Below, piece after piece: positions 54,562 to 63,930 of a stretch of DNA of 64,000 nucleotides. Position 1 is the first letter of the stretch. Each line of letters opens with the position of its first letter. Source of the DNA: Pseudobutyrivibrio sp. ACV-2 (GTDB lineage Bacteria; Bacillota; Clostridia; Lachnospirales; Lachnospiraceae); the NCBI RefSeq assembly GCF_900107545.1, contig NZ_FNQZ01000001.1, positions 248,001-312,000 on the forward strand. The letters are read 5' to 3'. The position numbers and the translations under genes were made by a program. Under the pieces are notes generated by a model, which had not been told where the DNA came from, searched no databases, and saw only the letters and a list, made by a program, of their open reading frames with translations.

Positions 54562-55255
54562 CTGTTGAATCTAAATATTTTTGGTATAAATCAGGGCGTC
54601 TTTCCTTAGTTCTAAGGATTGATTGCTCTTTTCGCCATGCATCAACCTTTGCATGATCACCTGACAATAAAATAGGTGGAACCTGTCGACCATTCCACGT
54701 GTCTGGACGTGAATATTGCGGATACTCAAGTAGATTATTTTCTAATGATTCATCCTCTCCTGATTCAGAATTCGTAAGAACTCCTGGCACCATTCTGGAT
54801 ATTGCATCAATCATCACGAGTGAAGGTAATTCACCGCCTGTCAAAACATAATCTCCGATTGAGTAATATTCATCAACTATTTCTTCAAGAACTCGTTCAT
54901 CGATGCCTTCATAATGGCCGCAAAGTAGACATATATCTTCCTTTAGCGCAAGTTCTTTTGCAGATTGCTGTTTGAAGAGTTGTCCCTGTGGAGTCAGGTA
55001 TATACAATACACCTTATGCCCCGCCTTTTGGCAAATGGCCTGGTATGCATCATATATAGGCTGTGCCTGCATCACCATACCGGCGCCACCTCCATATGGA
55101 TAGTCATCAACCTTTTTATGTTTATCTACAGTATAATCACGAATATTAACTGCTTCAAAAGATATTGCCCCAGCATTTTTGGCGCGTCCCAAAATACTGG
55201 TATTCAAAGCATCTTCTATCATTTCAGGGAATAAAGTTAAAATATAGTACTTCAT
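54554..55255 (-). CDS. trmD: tRNA (guanine-37-N1)-methyltransferase TrmD
   Basis: A 233-residue SPOUT methyltransferase adding m1G37 to tRNAs. The SAM-binding knot GGELPSLVMIDAISR-type sequence, YGGGAGMVMQ and YPQYSRPDTWNG are present. It starts one base after the rimM stop. Confidence 0.98.
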   Translation of the reverse strand: MKYYILTLFPEMIEDALNTSILGRAKNAGAISFEAVNIRDYTVDKHKKVDDYPYGGGAGMVMQAQPIYDAYQAICQKAGHKVYCIYLTPQGQLFKQQSAKELALKEDICLLCGHYEGIDERVLEEIVDEYYSIGDYVLTGGELPSLVMIDAISRMVPGVLTNSESGEDESLENNLLEYPQYSRPDTWNGRQVPPILLSGDHAKVDAWRKEQSILRTKERRPDLYQKYLDSTVE

Positions 55256-55256
55256 G

Positions 55257-55775
55257 CTAATCCATCAGACCTTTCAATAAATGAACATCTACTCTTCTGC
55301 CTTCAATATCCACCTTAAGGATGCAATCCTTTATAGCTGGAATAAGGACATTTTCACCATTCTCAAGTGATATTTCATAGACATCATTAGCGCCTGTTTC
55401 CATAACATCTGAAATAGTTCCAAATTTCACATCAGGATTTTCATCTGTAAAAACATCACAGCCTATTAAATCAGCAATAAAATACTCATCATCCTTAAGC
55501 TCAACTCTGTTATCCTTCGTTACATAAAGACCTTTTCCCTTGTATTTTTCAATATCATTGATATTATCAATACCCTTGAACTTTAAAATAACAAGATTCT
55601 TCTGTGGACGAGCATTCTCAACATCTAAATTAATGTAGCCATCCTTACCGCCATCCAGCAATAGATTCTTCATGTTTTTAAAACGAGAAATATCGTCTGT
55701 GAGAGGGAAAACCTTTACCTCACCTTTAATTCCATGTGTCTGTGTAATTGAACCAACCTGAAATAATTCTTCCAA
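55257..55775 (-). CDS. rimM: 16S rRNA-processing protein RimM
   Basis: A 173-residue 30S maturation factor: N-terminal beta barrel (QVGSITQTHGIKGEVKVFP) and C-terminal PRC domain (LIGCDVFTD...DVMETGANDVYEI). The start is TTG 55775 with AAGGAGG five bases upstream; the longer frame crosses that ribosome site and a hairpin. Follows khpA. Confidence 0.95.
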   Translation of the reverse strand: MEELFQVGSITQTHGIKGEVKVFPLTDDISRFKNMKNLLLDGGKDGYINLDVENARPQKNLVILKFKGIDNINDIEKYKGKGLYVTKDNRVELKDDEYFIADLIGCDVFTDENPDVKFGTISDVMETGANDVYEISLENGENVLIPAIKDCILKVDIEGRRVDVHLLKGLMD

Positions 55776-55830
55776 ATATGCCTCCTTAAGCTTTATACCA
55801 AAATATGTAAAAATCCCACAAAACAATAAT

Positions 55831-55852
55831 AGAGCCTGAAATATCAGGCTCT
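55831..55852 (-). terminator. Hairpin between khpA and rimM
   Basis: A perfect 9-bp stem (55831-55839 with 55844-55852), followed on the minus strand by TATTATTGTTTTG, a broken T tract. It may attenuate read-through from rpsP-khpA into rimM-trmD. Confidence 0.5.
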
Positions 55853-55859
55853 ATATTAA

Positions 55860-56099
55860 TTAAGCTACGTCAATAATATCAACAATAACTTTCTTGTCAA
55901 TCTTTGAGGCTGCAGCCTTAACAACCGCGCGTATTGCCTTTGCGATTCTACCCTGTTTTCCAATAACCTTTCCCATATCTGAAGGTGCAACGCGAAGCTC
56001 AACAACGATTGACTTTGCGTCTTCTTTCTCGGAAACAACAACCTCTTCTGGATTGTCTACAAGTGACTTAGCAATTACTTCAACTAATTCTTTCATCAC
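55860..56099 (-). CDS. khpA: KH-domain RNA-binding protein KhpA
   Basis: A 79-residue single KH domain with the GKVIGKQGRIAKAIR loop. KhpA (YlqC) is a small RNA chaperone that pairs with KhpB/Jag and affects division and cell elongation in streptococci. Two adjacent ATG codons make the start ambiguous by one residue. Confidence 0.96.
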   Translation of the reverse strand: MMKELVEVIAKSLVDNPEEVVVSEKEDAKSIVVELRVAPSDMGKVIGKQGRIAKAIRAVVKAAASKIDKKVIVDIIDVA

Positions 56100-56127
56100 T
56101 ATATTCCTCTACCTTTCGATTGAATGA

Positions 56128-56370
56128 TTACTGAACGCCTGCCTGCTTGAAAAGTCTAGCTACAGTCTCAGTTGGCTTTGCACCGTTAGCAATCCACTTC
56201 TTTGCTGCATCAGCATCAACAGTAACAGCTGCTGGCTCCTGATTTGGATCATATGTTCCGATTTCATCGATGTTTCTACCATCACGAGGTGCTCTTGCGT
56301 CTGCTACAACGATTCTGTAGATAGGTCTCTTCTTCTGTCCCATTCTCTTTAATCTAATCTTTACTGCCAT
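56128..56370 (-). CDS. rpsP: 30S ribosomal protein S16
   Basis: An 80-residue S16 starting [16 protein letters not shown], with [15 protein letters not shown] intact. AGGAGG lies eight bases before ATG 56370; the longer frame includes that site and is not used. Confidence 0.98.
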   Translation of the reverse strand: MAVKIRLKRMGQKKRPIYRIVVADARAPRDGRNIDEIGTYDPNQEPAAVTVDADAAKKWIANGAKPTETVARLFKQAGVQ

Positions 56371-56427
56371 TTTAATTTCCTCCTGTAAATAAAACAATAA
56401 ATTTAATTTGCACTGTTGTGCTATCGG

Positions 56428-57768
56428 TTAAAACGGAAAACGCATTCCACGTCGTCCTTTGCCCATCATGTTTGGCATCTGCTTCATCATCTTTTTGGAC
56501 TGTTCAAATTGTTTAACGAAGCGGTTAACCTCTGCTATATCTAAACCAGCTCCAGCAGCAATTCTGTGCTTTCTGCTAGGATTTAGTAATTTTGGATTTT
56601 CTCTCTCAGCCGGTGTCATTGAAAGGATGATGGCCTCAATGTGTGCAAGCTTTTTATCATCCACTGCATTCTCAAGCTGAGACATCTGTGAAGCATTCAT
56701 GCCTGGTAACATACCAAGGATTGATGAAATACCACCAAGCTTTTTCATCTGCTCCATAGAAGTAAGATAATCATTGAAATCGAAGGAAGCTTTTTTTACC
56801 TTCTTAGAAAGCTGAAGGGCTGCATCCTTATCAATTTCTGCCTCTGCCTTTTCGATAAGAGAAAGTACATCTCCCATGCCAAGGATTCGGCTAGCCATAC
56901 GATCTGGATGGAATTGCTCTAAATCTGAAAGCTTCTCACCCATACCAGCGTATAAAATAGGCTTTCCGGTAACAGCTTTGATTGAAAGAGCTGCACCACC
57001 TCTGGTATCACCATCAAGCTTTGTGATGATAACCCCATCAACACCTATCTTTTCATCAAAGGTCTGAGATACATTAACTGCATCCTGACCTGTCATGGCA
57101 TCAACTACTAAAATGGTATTGAGGATATCGATGTTGTTCTTGATTGATTCAAGCTCATTCATCATGTCCTCATCTATATGAAGACGACCTGCTGTATCGA
57201 AAATGACCACATCAAAGCCGTTCTTCTTAGCGTATTCCATAGCCTCTTTTGCTATTTTAACCGGCTTTTCTTTATCTCCTAAAGAAAATACCTCAACGCC
57301 CTGCTTTTTTCCGTTAATCTGGAGCTGTTCAATAGCTGCAGGACGATAAATATCACAGGCAACCAAAAGTGGCTTTTTACCTTTAAGCTTTACTTTGCCA
57401 GCCAGCTTTGCGGTGGTGGTAGTTTTACCAGCACCCTGAAGACCAACCATCATGATAGTGGTAATTGCGCCGCCTGTTCCATAAGTGATATCTGTAACCT
57501 CAGAGCCCATAAGATTGACAAGCTCTTCGTTTACAATCTTTATAACCATTTGGCCTGGGTTAAGACCATTCATCACATCCGAACCAATGGCGCGATCTGT
57601 GACGGTATTTGTAAACTGTTTTACTACTTTAAAATTAACATCTGCTTCAAGCAGAGCCATTTTGACTTCCTTGAGAGCTGCCTTAACATCAGCTTCTGTG
57701 AGTCGGCCCTTACTTCTGAGGTTTTTGAATACCCCTTGAAGCTTTTCTGAAAGTGAATCAAAAGCCAT
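56428..57768 (-). CDS. ffh: Signal recognition particle GTPase Ffh
   Basis: A 446-residue SRP54: N and G domains (GLQGAGKTTTTAKLA, DTAGRLHID, TKLDGDTRGG) and a methionine-rich M domain (about 300-440; GMLPGM, then a C-terminal basic tail) that binds SRP RNA and signal sequences. It follows ylxM by three bases. Confidence 0.99.
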   Translation of the reverse strand: MAFDSLSEKLQGVFKNLRSKGRLTEADVKAALKEVKMALLEADVNFKVVKQFTNTVTDRAIGSDVMNGLNPGQMVIKIVNEELVNLMGSEVTDITYGTGGAITTIMMVGLQGAGKTTTTAKLAGKVKLKGKKPLLVACDIYRPAAIEQLQINGKKQGVEVFSLGDKEKPVKIAKEAMEYAKKNGFDVVIFDTAGRLHIDEDMMNELESIKNNIDILNTILVVDAMTGQDAVNVSQTFDEKIGVDGVIITKLDGDTRGGAALSIKAVTGKPILYAGMGEKLSDLEQFHPDRMASRILGMGDVLSLIEKAEAEIDKDAALQLSKKVKKASFDFNDYLTSMEQMKKLGGISSILGMLPGMNASQMSQLENAVDDKKLAHIEAIILSMTPAERENPKLLNPSRKHRIAAGAGLDIAEVNRFVKQFEQSKKMMKQMPNMMGKGRRGMRFPF

Positions 57769-57771
57769 ATA

Positions 57772-58107
57772 TTATAATTCCTCTAAAATGGATGTGGATA
57801 ACTGGGAAATCTCAGCCAATATTTCAGTGCTAGGCGACTGTGATGTCAATTCATTAATACGTAGCACATCAGCCTTAATATTCATAAATTTATCTACTAG
57901 GTGAAGCTTTTCCTCGTATTCCTCAAGCTGTTTGTCGCATCGTTTTAGCATGTCGTGCACAGCCTGACGGGAAATAGATAAAGAATCTGCAATCTCGGAT
58001 AATGACAAATCATCATTGACACTCATCTCATATACACTACGCTGATGCTCTGTAAGAAGCTCTCCGTAGAAATCATATAAATATCCTGATTTAATCTTAT
58101 CTTCCAT
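57772..58107 (-). CDS. ylxM: YlxM family HTH protein
   Basis: A 111-residue UPF0122 protein with an N-terminal sigma-4-like helix-turn-helix (LSLSEIADSLSISRQAVHDMLKR) and a C-terminal helical part. It is always found before ffh and is thought to modulate SRP assembly. It has a promoter fused to the ilvA terminator. Confidence 0.95.
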   Translation of the reverse strand: MEDKIKSGYLYDFYGELLTEHQRSVYEMSVNDDLSLSEIADSLSISRQAVHDMLKRCDKQLEEYEEKLHLVDKFMNIKADVLRINELTSQSPSTEILAEISQLSTSILEEL

Positions 58108-58131
58108 GACTCTCCTTTATCACCGAAAGAT

Positions 58132-58160
58132 AATATACTATATATAAAAAGAAGTGTCAA
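58132..58160 (-). promoter_or_regulatory. Sigma-A promoter of ylxM-ffh
   Basis: Minus-strand TTGACA (58155-58160), a 17-base spacer and TATATT (58132-58137). The -35 hexamer is part of the 3' arm of the ilvA terminator stem. Confidence 0.75.
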
Positions 58161-58179
58161 GTGGAAATACTTGACACTT
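58146..58179 (-). terminator. Intrinsic terminator of ilvA
   Basis: A perfect 11-bp stem (58152-58162 with 58169-58179) followed by CTTTTTATAT on the minus strand, 14 bases past the ilvA stop. T-rich on the other strand too. Confidence 0.85.
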
Positions 58180-58193
58180 TATTTTTAATTATT

Positions 58194-59405
58194 TTATAAA
58201 GAAGTTCTGACAATCTTTGGCTTATAACCGCCCTCATCAAGGGCTTTGATAATCTGTTCTTTATGATCTGTACCAAATGCCTCAAGTGTAATGCGAAGTT
58301 CTACAGCTGCAGAACGGTTTGTAGTAACAAACTGATTATGCTCAAGCTTGATTACATTACCCTGATTATCAGCGATAACCTGAGAAACCTTTGCAAGCAT
58401 ACCTGGCTTATCAGGAAGTAAAACAGATACTGTAAAGATTCTGTCTCTAAAAATTAAGCCCTGCTGAACAACAGAAGACATTGTGATAACATCCATGTTG
58501 CCGCCTGAGAGAACAGAAACAACTCTCTTGCCCTTAAACCCAAGATGATTTAAAGCTGCTACCGTAAGAAGTCCTGAATTTTCAACTACCATCTTATGGT
58601 TTTCTACCATGTCAAGGAAAGCAACGATAAGCTCATCATCGTCAACAGTAATGATTTCATCAATATTTTTCTGTAAATATGGGAAAATATTTGAACCAGG
58701 AGTCTTAACAGCTGTACCATCAGCTATAGTATTTACTGAAGGTAATGTAGTAACCTGTCCCTTATCAAATGATGCCTGTAATGATGCTGCACCACTTGGC
58801 TCAACACCTATAACCTTAATCTTTGGGTTCAAAAGTTTTGCAAGAGTAGAAACACCAGTGGCAAGTCCGCCGCCACCAACTGGAACAAGAATATATTCAA
58901 CAAGTGGAAGCTCCTTGAAGATTTCCATTGCAATTGTACCCTGACCAGTAGCTACTGCCAAGTCGTCAAATGGATGAATAAATGTATATCCATGCTCGTC
59001 TGCAAGCTTATATGCATGCTCACAGGCTTCATCATATACATCACCATATAAAACAACATCAGCACCATAGCTCTTAGTGCGATTTACCTTAATAAGAGGA
59101 GTTGTTGTAGGCATAACGATTGTAGCCTTAACACCATATTTAGCAGCTGCATATGCAACACCCTGAGCGTGATTACCAGCTGATGCTGTAATTAATCCTT
59201 TAGCTCTCTCCTCATCAGTCAATGTGCTAATCTTGTAGTAAGCCCCTCTAAGCTTGTAAGCGCCAGTAAGCTGCATGTTTTCTGGCTTAAGATATACATC
59301 ATTTCCTGATTTTTCACTAAAATAATCGCTGTAAACCAGTTTTGTCTCGTGTGTAACCTCTGTAACGATTTTAGAGGCCTCTTCAAATTTGTCCAAAGTA
59401 AGCAT
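58194..59405 (-). CDS. ilvA: Threonine ammonia-lyase
   Basis: A 403-residue PLP enzyme turning threonine into 2-oxobutanoate and ammonia. The PLP Lys51 is in GAYKLRGA; SAGNHAQGVA and the phosphate-binding GGGGLATG follow. The short form with one C-terminal ACT domain (about 325-400; VLLPDKPGMLAKVSQ) resembles TdcB/clostridial enzymes more than the long two-ACT IlvA. It sits 14 bases after ftsY, interrupting the usual ftsY-ylxM-ffh order, and has its own terminator. Confidence 0.95.
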   Translation of the reverse strand: MLTLDKFEEASKIVTEVTHETKLVYSDYFSEKSGNDVYLKPENMQLTGAYKLRGAYYKISTLTDEERAKGLITASAGNHAQGVAYAAAKYGVKATIVMPTTTPLIKVNRTKSYGADVVLYGDVYDEACEHAYKLADEHGYTFIHPFDDLAVATGQGTIAMEIFKELPLVEYILVPVGGGGLATGVSTLAKLLNPKIKVIGVEPSGAASLQASFDKGQVTTLPSVNTIADGTAVKTPGSNIFPYLQKNIDEIITVDDDELIVAFLDMVENHKMVVENSGLLTVAALNHLGFKGKRVVSVLSGGNMDVITMSSVVQQGLIFRDRIFTVSVLLPDKPGMLAKVSQVIADNQGNVIKLEHNQFVTTNRSAAVELRITLEAFGTDHKEQIIKALDEGGYKPKIVRTSL

Positions 59406-59419
59406 TTTCTGTCTCCCTT

Positions 59420-60349
59420 TTAGTGCTCGTTGTAGAACAATGCGTTAACAAAGTCATCTGCATTGAACTTTTCTAAATCGTCTATTGTTTCTCCAACACC
59501 AATATATTTTACTGGCAATTTTAACTCAGATTGTATTGCAATTGCAATACCTCCTTTAGCTGTTCCATCAAGTTTTGTAAGAACAATACCAGAAATATCT
59601 GTAACCTCAGAAAATTCCTTTGCCTGCACAAGAGCATTCTGACCTGTTGTACCATCAAGTACAATTAAAGTCTCCCTATAAGCCTCAGGAAATTCTTTAG
59701 AGATAGTGTTGTTAATTTTAGAAAGCTCGCTCATGAGATTCTTTTTGTTATGAAGACGGCCTGCAGTGTCAACCAAAAGAACATCTGCACCTCTGGCCTT
59801 GGCAGCATGAACAGCATCGTAAACCACCGCTGAAGGATCTGAGCCCTCTGGACCACCGATAAATTCAACACCGGCTCTATCTGCCCATTCCTTCATCTGA
59901 TCAGAGGCTGCCGCTCTAAATGTGTCAGCTCCTGCAACCATAACCTTTTTACCGTTAGCCTTAAGCTTGCCGGCCAATTTACCAATGGTTGTAGTTTTGC
60001 CAACGCCATTTACTCCAATCACCAGTACAACAGATGTCTTATTTTCAAAATCGAAGCTAGTCTCATCTAAAGACATCTGCTGCTTGATTTCGTTAATCAA
60101 AAACTCCTTACACTGAGTAGGTTCCTTGATATGTTCCTTTTTTACAGCTTCACGCAAATCATCAAGAATTGCTTCTGTGGTATGAACACCAATATCTCCC
60201 ATAATAAGGACTTCCTCTAATTCCTCATAAAAGTCCTCATCAATGTTTGTAAATCCATTAAAAATATAATCTATAGATTTTATAAAATTATTTCTTGTCT
60301 TAGTAAGTCCATTTACCAGACGCTTCCAAAAGCTAATTTTCTCTGCCAT
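59420..60349 (-). CDS. ftsY: SRP receptor FtsY
   Basis: A 309-residue SRP receptor GTPase with N and G domains (GVNGVGKTTTIGKLA, DTAGRLHN, TKLDGTAKGG). It lacks the long acidic A domain of enterobacteria, the normal Firmicutes form. It starts two bases after the smc stop. Confidence 0.98.
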   Translation of the reverse strand: MAEKISFWKRLVNGLTKTRNNFIKSIDYIFNGFTNIDEDFYEELEEVLIMGDIGVHTTEAILDDLREAVKKEHIKEPTQCKEFLINEIKQQMSLDETSFDFENKTSVVLVIGVNGVGKTTTIGKLAGKLKANGKKVMVAGADTFRAAASDQMKEWADRAGVEFIGGPEGSDPSAVVYDAVHAAKARGADVLLVDTAGRLHNKKNLMSELSKINNTISKEFPEAYRETLIVLDGTTGQNALVQAKEFSEVTDISGIVLTKLDGTAKGGIAIAIQSELKLPVKYIGVGETIDDLEKFNADDFVNALFYNEH

Positions 60350-60351
60350 AT

Positions 60352-63300
60352 TTAATCATCCAATTGTGCTTCAATAAGGTTAACTGATACAAGGGCAGAT
60401 ACACCCTTTTCCTGCATTGTAATACCAAATAATCTGTCAGCAGCATTCATAGTACCACGACGGTGAGTGATAACGATAAACTGTGTATTTTTGGTAAGCT
60501 TGTGCAAGTAATTTGCAAATCTATCTACGTTTGCATCATCTAAAGCAGCTTCAATTTCGTCAAGAAGACAAAACGGTGATGGCTTTAGATTTTGAATAGC
60601 AAATAACAATGCTATAGCTGAAAGAGACTTCTCACCACCGGACAACTGCATCATATTAATCAGAGTTTTTCCTGGTGGTTGAGCATTAATAATAATACCC
60701 GTCTCTAAAATATCTTCTTCATCAACAAGCTTTAGAGAGCCGTGTCCGCCGCCGAACAATTCCTTAAAGGCCTTATCAAATTCACGTTGAATATCCTTGA
60801 ATCCTGCCTCAAACTGTTTGCGCATACCTTCATCCAACTCCTCAATAATACGCACAAGTGAGGCTTCTGCTTCAACCAAATCATCATGTTGCCCCTTCAA
60901 GAAGTTATATCTTTCTGAGAGCTCTTTATATTCTTCAATAGCATTAACATTTACATTGCCCATTGAACGAATTGCATTTTTGATTTTACCTGCATCCTTC
61001 TTCATTTGATCCAGATTATTAAATTCAGGATCCTTTAATTCTTCTGCATTGTGATAGGTAAGCTCATACTCATTCCACATGTAATTATTCTGATATGAAA
61101 TTGCATCGTTAATCTTTTCAATTTGAGCATCCAAACGATAACATTCTTTATCCAGTTCTGCAATTCTATCGGAAATCTCCTGACGCTTTTCAAAGAAATT
61201 CTTGTGTGAGCTGTTTAATGCCTCACGTTTTGCAATTGTTTCTTTGATTTCTGTTTCAATAGCGCCAAATGAATCATCTGATTCACTGATTGTGGATTTA
61301 ATTTCTTCAATACGATTCTTTTTAGCTTCTGTTTCATCTTTTGAAGATAAAGCATTGGCCTTAATCGCCTCAATATCAGAAACACATTTTTCGATTTCTA
61401 TAGAAACACGTTCTATGTTTTGTTGAACGAAATCTACATTGCTTCTAGCATTAGCCTCTTCGATAAGTACCTCTGACATGGTTCTGTTGACAGAAGTCTC
61501 CATGTAGGTTTTCTCATCTACCTCATCAGAAAGTTTTTGGATTTCTGCCTGAAGCTCAGCCTCCTTAGCCTCTGATTCCTGCTTTTCAAATTCAATTTCT
61601 TTTTTACCAGCTGCTATTTCTGAAAGCTGCGCTTCAAGCTCTTCACTTTCCTTAGCAAGCCCCTCATAAGCTGTGAGACTTTCCCTCTTTTGCTCGTTTG
61701 CTCTATCCAATCCAAGCTTTGCTGTGTTAAGAGCAATTGCTGCTTCATTAAGTTTTGCTACATTTTCTTCTTTATCAGATTCAAGTAATGCTATAGCTGT
61801 ATCAATTTCAGACGCTCTTGAAATTAATTCTTCCATTTCATTTGAAAGAACGTCAAGCCTCTCCTCTAACTCTTCAATTTCTCTATTTCTTCCAAGAAGA
61901 TTAGATTTGTTCTTGAAATGACCACCAGCCATGGAACCACCTGGAGCCAGGTATTCTCCATCCACGGTAACAATGTGAATGCTGTAATTATTTTTCTTGG
62001 CAAGTGCAATGGCTGAATCGATATGGTCTGTAACAACTACTCTGCCAAGTAAGTATGCTATTACACCATCGAATTTGCTATCACAACTTACAAGCTCTGA
62101 AGCAAGACCAAGCACACCCTTTTCTTCTAAAACCTCTGTTTTTTTGAAATTACCTCTTCCATCTACTGATGTCAAAGGAAGGAATGTAGCACGTCCAAGT
62201 TTATTTTCTTTCAAAAAGTTGATCAGTTTTTTTGCACAAGCCTCATCAGCTGTAACGATATTTTGAATATTTCCGCCAAGCGCTGTTTCGATAGCCATTT
62301 CATATTTCTTTTCAACATGAATAATATCTGAAACGACACCTTCTATACCAGAGATTTTACCCTTCTGCTCCATAATTTTACGAGTAGAATTACCATATCC
62401 CTCATAGCGCTCTGCTATATTCTTTATAGATTCAAGTCGTGTCTGAACTCTCGCGAACTCATCTTTTTTTATCTGAAGCTCATCGTTATTCTTTTTGTTT
62501 TTGGTTCTCCAATCGACAGCCTTTTGAGAGTACTCCTTGTCTTTATCCTGAAGCGCTAACAATAAACTCTGAGCATTTTTGAATTCCTCTTCAGCAAGTG
62601 CAACAGCAACATCTAAATCTCCCTCACGAGTTTTACGCTCAATAAGACGCTGGGTAAGCTTTGCCTTACGGATGTTTGTCTGTTCAAGCATTGTTTCAAG
62701 ACGTTGCTCTTTAGACTTGATGGAAGCCCTGTTATTAAGGAGCTCCATAATAGCCTTGTTATCTGCATCAATTTTTTCGTTGTTTACAGTAATTGCTTCC
62801 TGAAGCTCAGAATAGTTTCCTTTTACGTAATTAAGACGCTCTACAGCCTCCTCTAGACTTTTATCCAAAGTCTCTTTTTCTTTATTAAAATCCGAAAGCT
62901 GCTTTTCCTTTTCAGACTTTTCTGCTTCTATTTCAGAAATACGATTAGCTTGTTGTTCTTCAGAAGCATTAGCTGAACGAATCTGTTCTTCCAAAAGAGC
63001 TATTTCATTTTCCAGTTTACCCTTAAGCAAAGTGGAATCAGACTGCTTTTGCTTTAAGTCTTCTATTTTTAAATCCAGATTTGAAATCTCCTGCTCTAAA
63101 GAATCGTACTGTACTCGGATTTCTTCCTGAGCCGCCTTATTTGCTTCCAACTGTTCTGATGCAATTTTAGAGTTCTTTTCTACCTCATTAAGATTTGTTT
63201 GTAATCTATCAACCTCTAAAAGGAACGCATTAACATCTATTTTCTTCAGTTCTTCTTTGAATTTAAGATATTTTTTGGCATCCTCAGACTGCTTTTCAAG

Positions 63301-63912
63301 GGGACCAATTCTTCTTTCCTGCTCAGATAAGATATCATTAACTCTGACTAAATTTTCTCTTTCACTCTCAAGCTTTTTTACAGAGGCAGCCTTACGTTTT
63401 TTGTATTTAACAATACCAACTGCTTCATCAAAAAGCTCTCGTCGATCCTCAGGCTTTCCAGAAAGAATTTTCTCAATCTGGCCCTGTCCAATAATTGAAT
63501 ATCCCTCTTTACCGACACCGGTATCATAAAAAAGCTCAGCCACATCCTTCAGACGACATGGTGAGCCGTTTAAAAGATATTCACTTTCACCTGAACGGTA
63601 GACACGACGTGCTATGGTTACCTCTTCATAATCCACAGGAAGTGTATGATCGCTATTGTCCATGGTAAGTGCTACATATGCATATGATAAGGGCTTTCTG
63701 GATTCAGTACCGGAAAAAATAACATCTTGCATGGATGCACCACGCAACTGCTTTGCAGACTGTTCACCAAGCACCCATCTGACCGCATCACCAACATTAC
63801 TCTTTCCAGAGCCGTTTGGGCCCACGATGCCTGTAATTCCGTTATGAAATTCAAACTTCATTTTATGAGCAAACGACTTAAAGCCGTACATCTCAATACT
63901 TTTAAGGTACAT
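60352..63912 (-). CDS. smc: Chromosome segregation protein SMC
   Basis: A 1186-residue condensin: head Walker A GPNGSGKSN at 31-39, two long coiled coils (about 165-500 and 670-1010), hinge (about 510-665), C-motif LSGGEKSLSAIALLF and Walker B FCLLDEIEAALDD. With ScpA/ScpB it loads at parS and aligns chromosome arms. AGGGAG precedes the ATG; rnc lies 18 bases upstream. Confidence 0.99.
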   Translation of the reverse strand: MYLKSIEMYGFKSFAHKMKFEFHNGITGIVGPNGSGKSNVGDAVRWVLGEQSAKQLRGASMQDVIFSGTESRKPLSYAYVALTMDNSDHTLPVDYEEVTIARRVYRSGESEYLLNGSPCRLKDVAELFYDTGVGKEGYSIIGQGQIEKILSGKPEDRRELFDEAVGIVKYKKRKAASVKKLESERENLVRVNDILSEQERRIGPLEKQSEDAKKYLKFKEELKKIDVNAFLLEVDRLQTNLNEVEKNSKIASEQLEANKAAQEEIRVQYDSLEQEISNLDLKIEDLKQKQSDSTLLKGKLENEIALLEEQIRSANASEEQQANRISEIEAEKSEKEKQLSDFNKEKETLDKSLEEAVERLNYVKGNYSELQEAITVNNEKIDADNKAIMELLNNRASIKSKEQRLETMLEQTNIRKAKLTQRLIERKTREGDLDVAVALAEEEFKNAQSLLLALQDKDKEYSQKAVDWRTKNKKNNDELQIKKDEFARVQTRLESIKNIAERYEGYGNSTRKIMEQKGKISGIEGVVSDIIHVEKKYEMAIETALGGNIQNIVTADEACAKKLINFLKENKLGRATFLPLTSVDGRGNFKKTEVLEEKGVLGLASELVSCDSKFDGVIAYLLGRVVVTDHIDSAIALAKKNNYSIHIVTVDGEYLAPGGSMAGGHFKNKSNLLGRNREIEELEERLDVLSNEMEELISRASEIDTAIALLESDKEENVAKLNEAAIALNTAKLGLDRANEQKRESLTAYEGLAKESEELEAQLSEIAAGKKEIEFEKQESEAKEAELQAEIQKLSDEVDEKTYMETSVNRTMSEVLIEEANARSNVDFVQQNIERVSIEIEKCVSDIEAIKANALSSKDETEAKKNRIEEIKSTISESDDSFGAIETEIKETIAKREALNSSHKNFFEKRQEISDRIAELDKECYRLDAQIEKINDAISYQNNYMWNEYELTYHNAEELKDPEFNNLDQMKKDAGKIKNAIRSMGNVNVNAIEEYKELSERYNFLKGQHDDLVEAEASLVRIIEELDEGMRKQFEAGFKDIQREFDKAFKELFGGGHGSLKLVDEEDILETGIIINAQPPGKTLINMMQLSGGEKSLSAIALLFAIQNLKPSPFCLLDEIEAALDDANVDRFANYLHKLTKNTQFIVITHRRGTMNAADRLFGITMQEKGVSALVSVNLIEAQLDD

Positions 63913-63930
63913 ATTATTCTCCCTAGAGAT

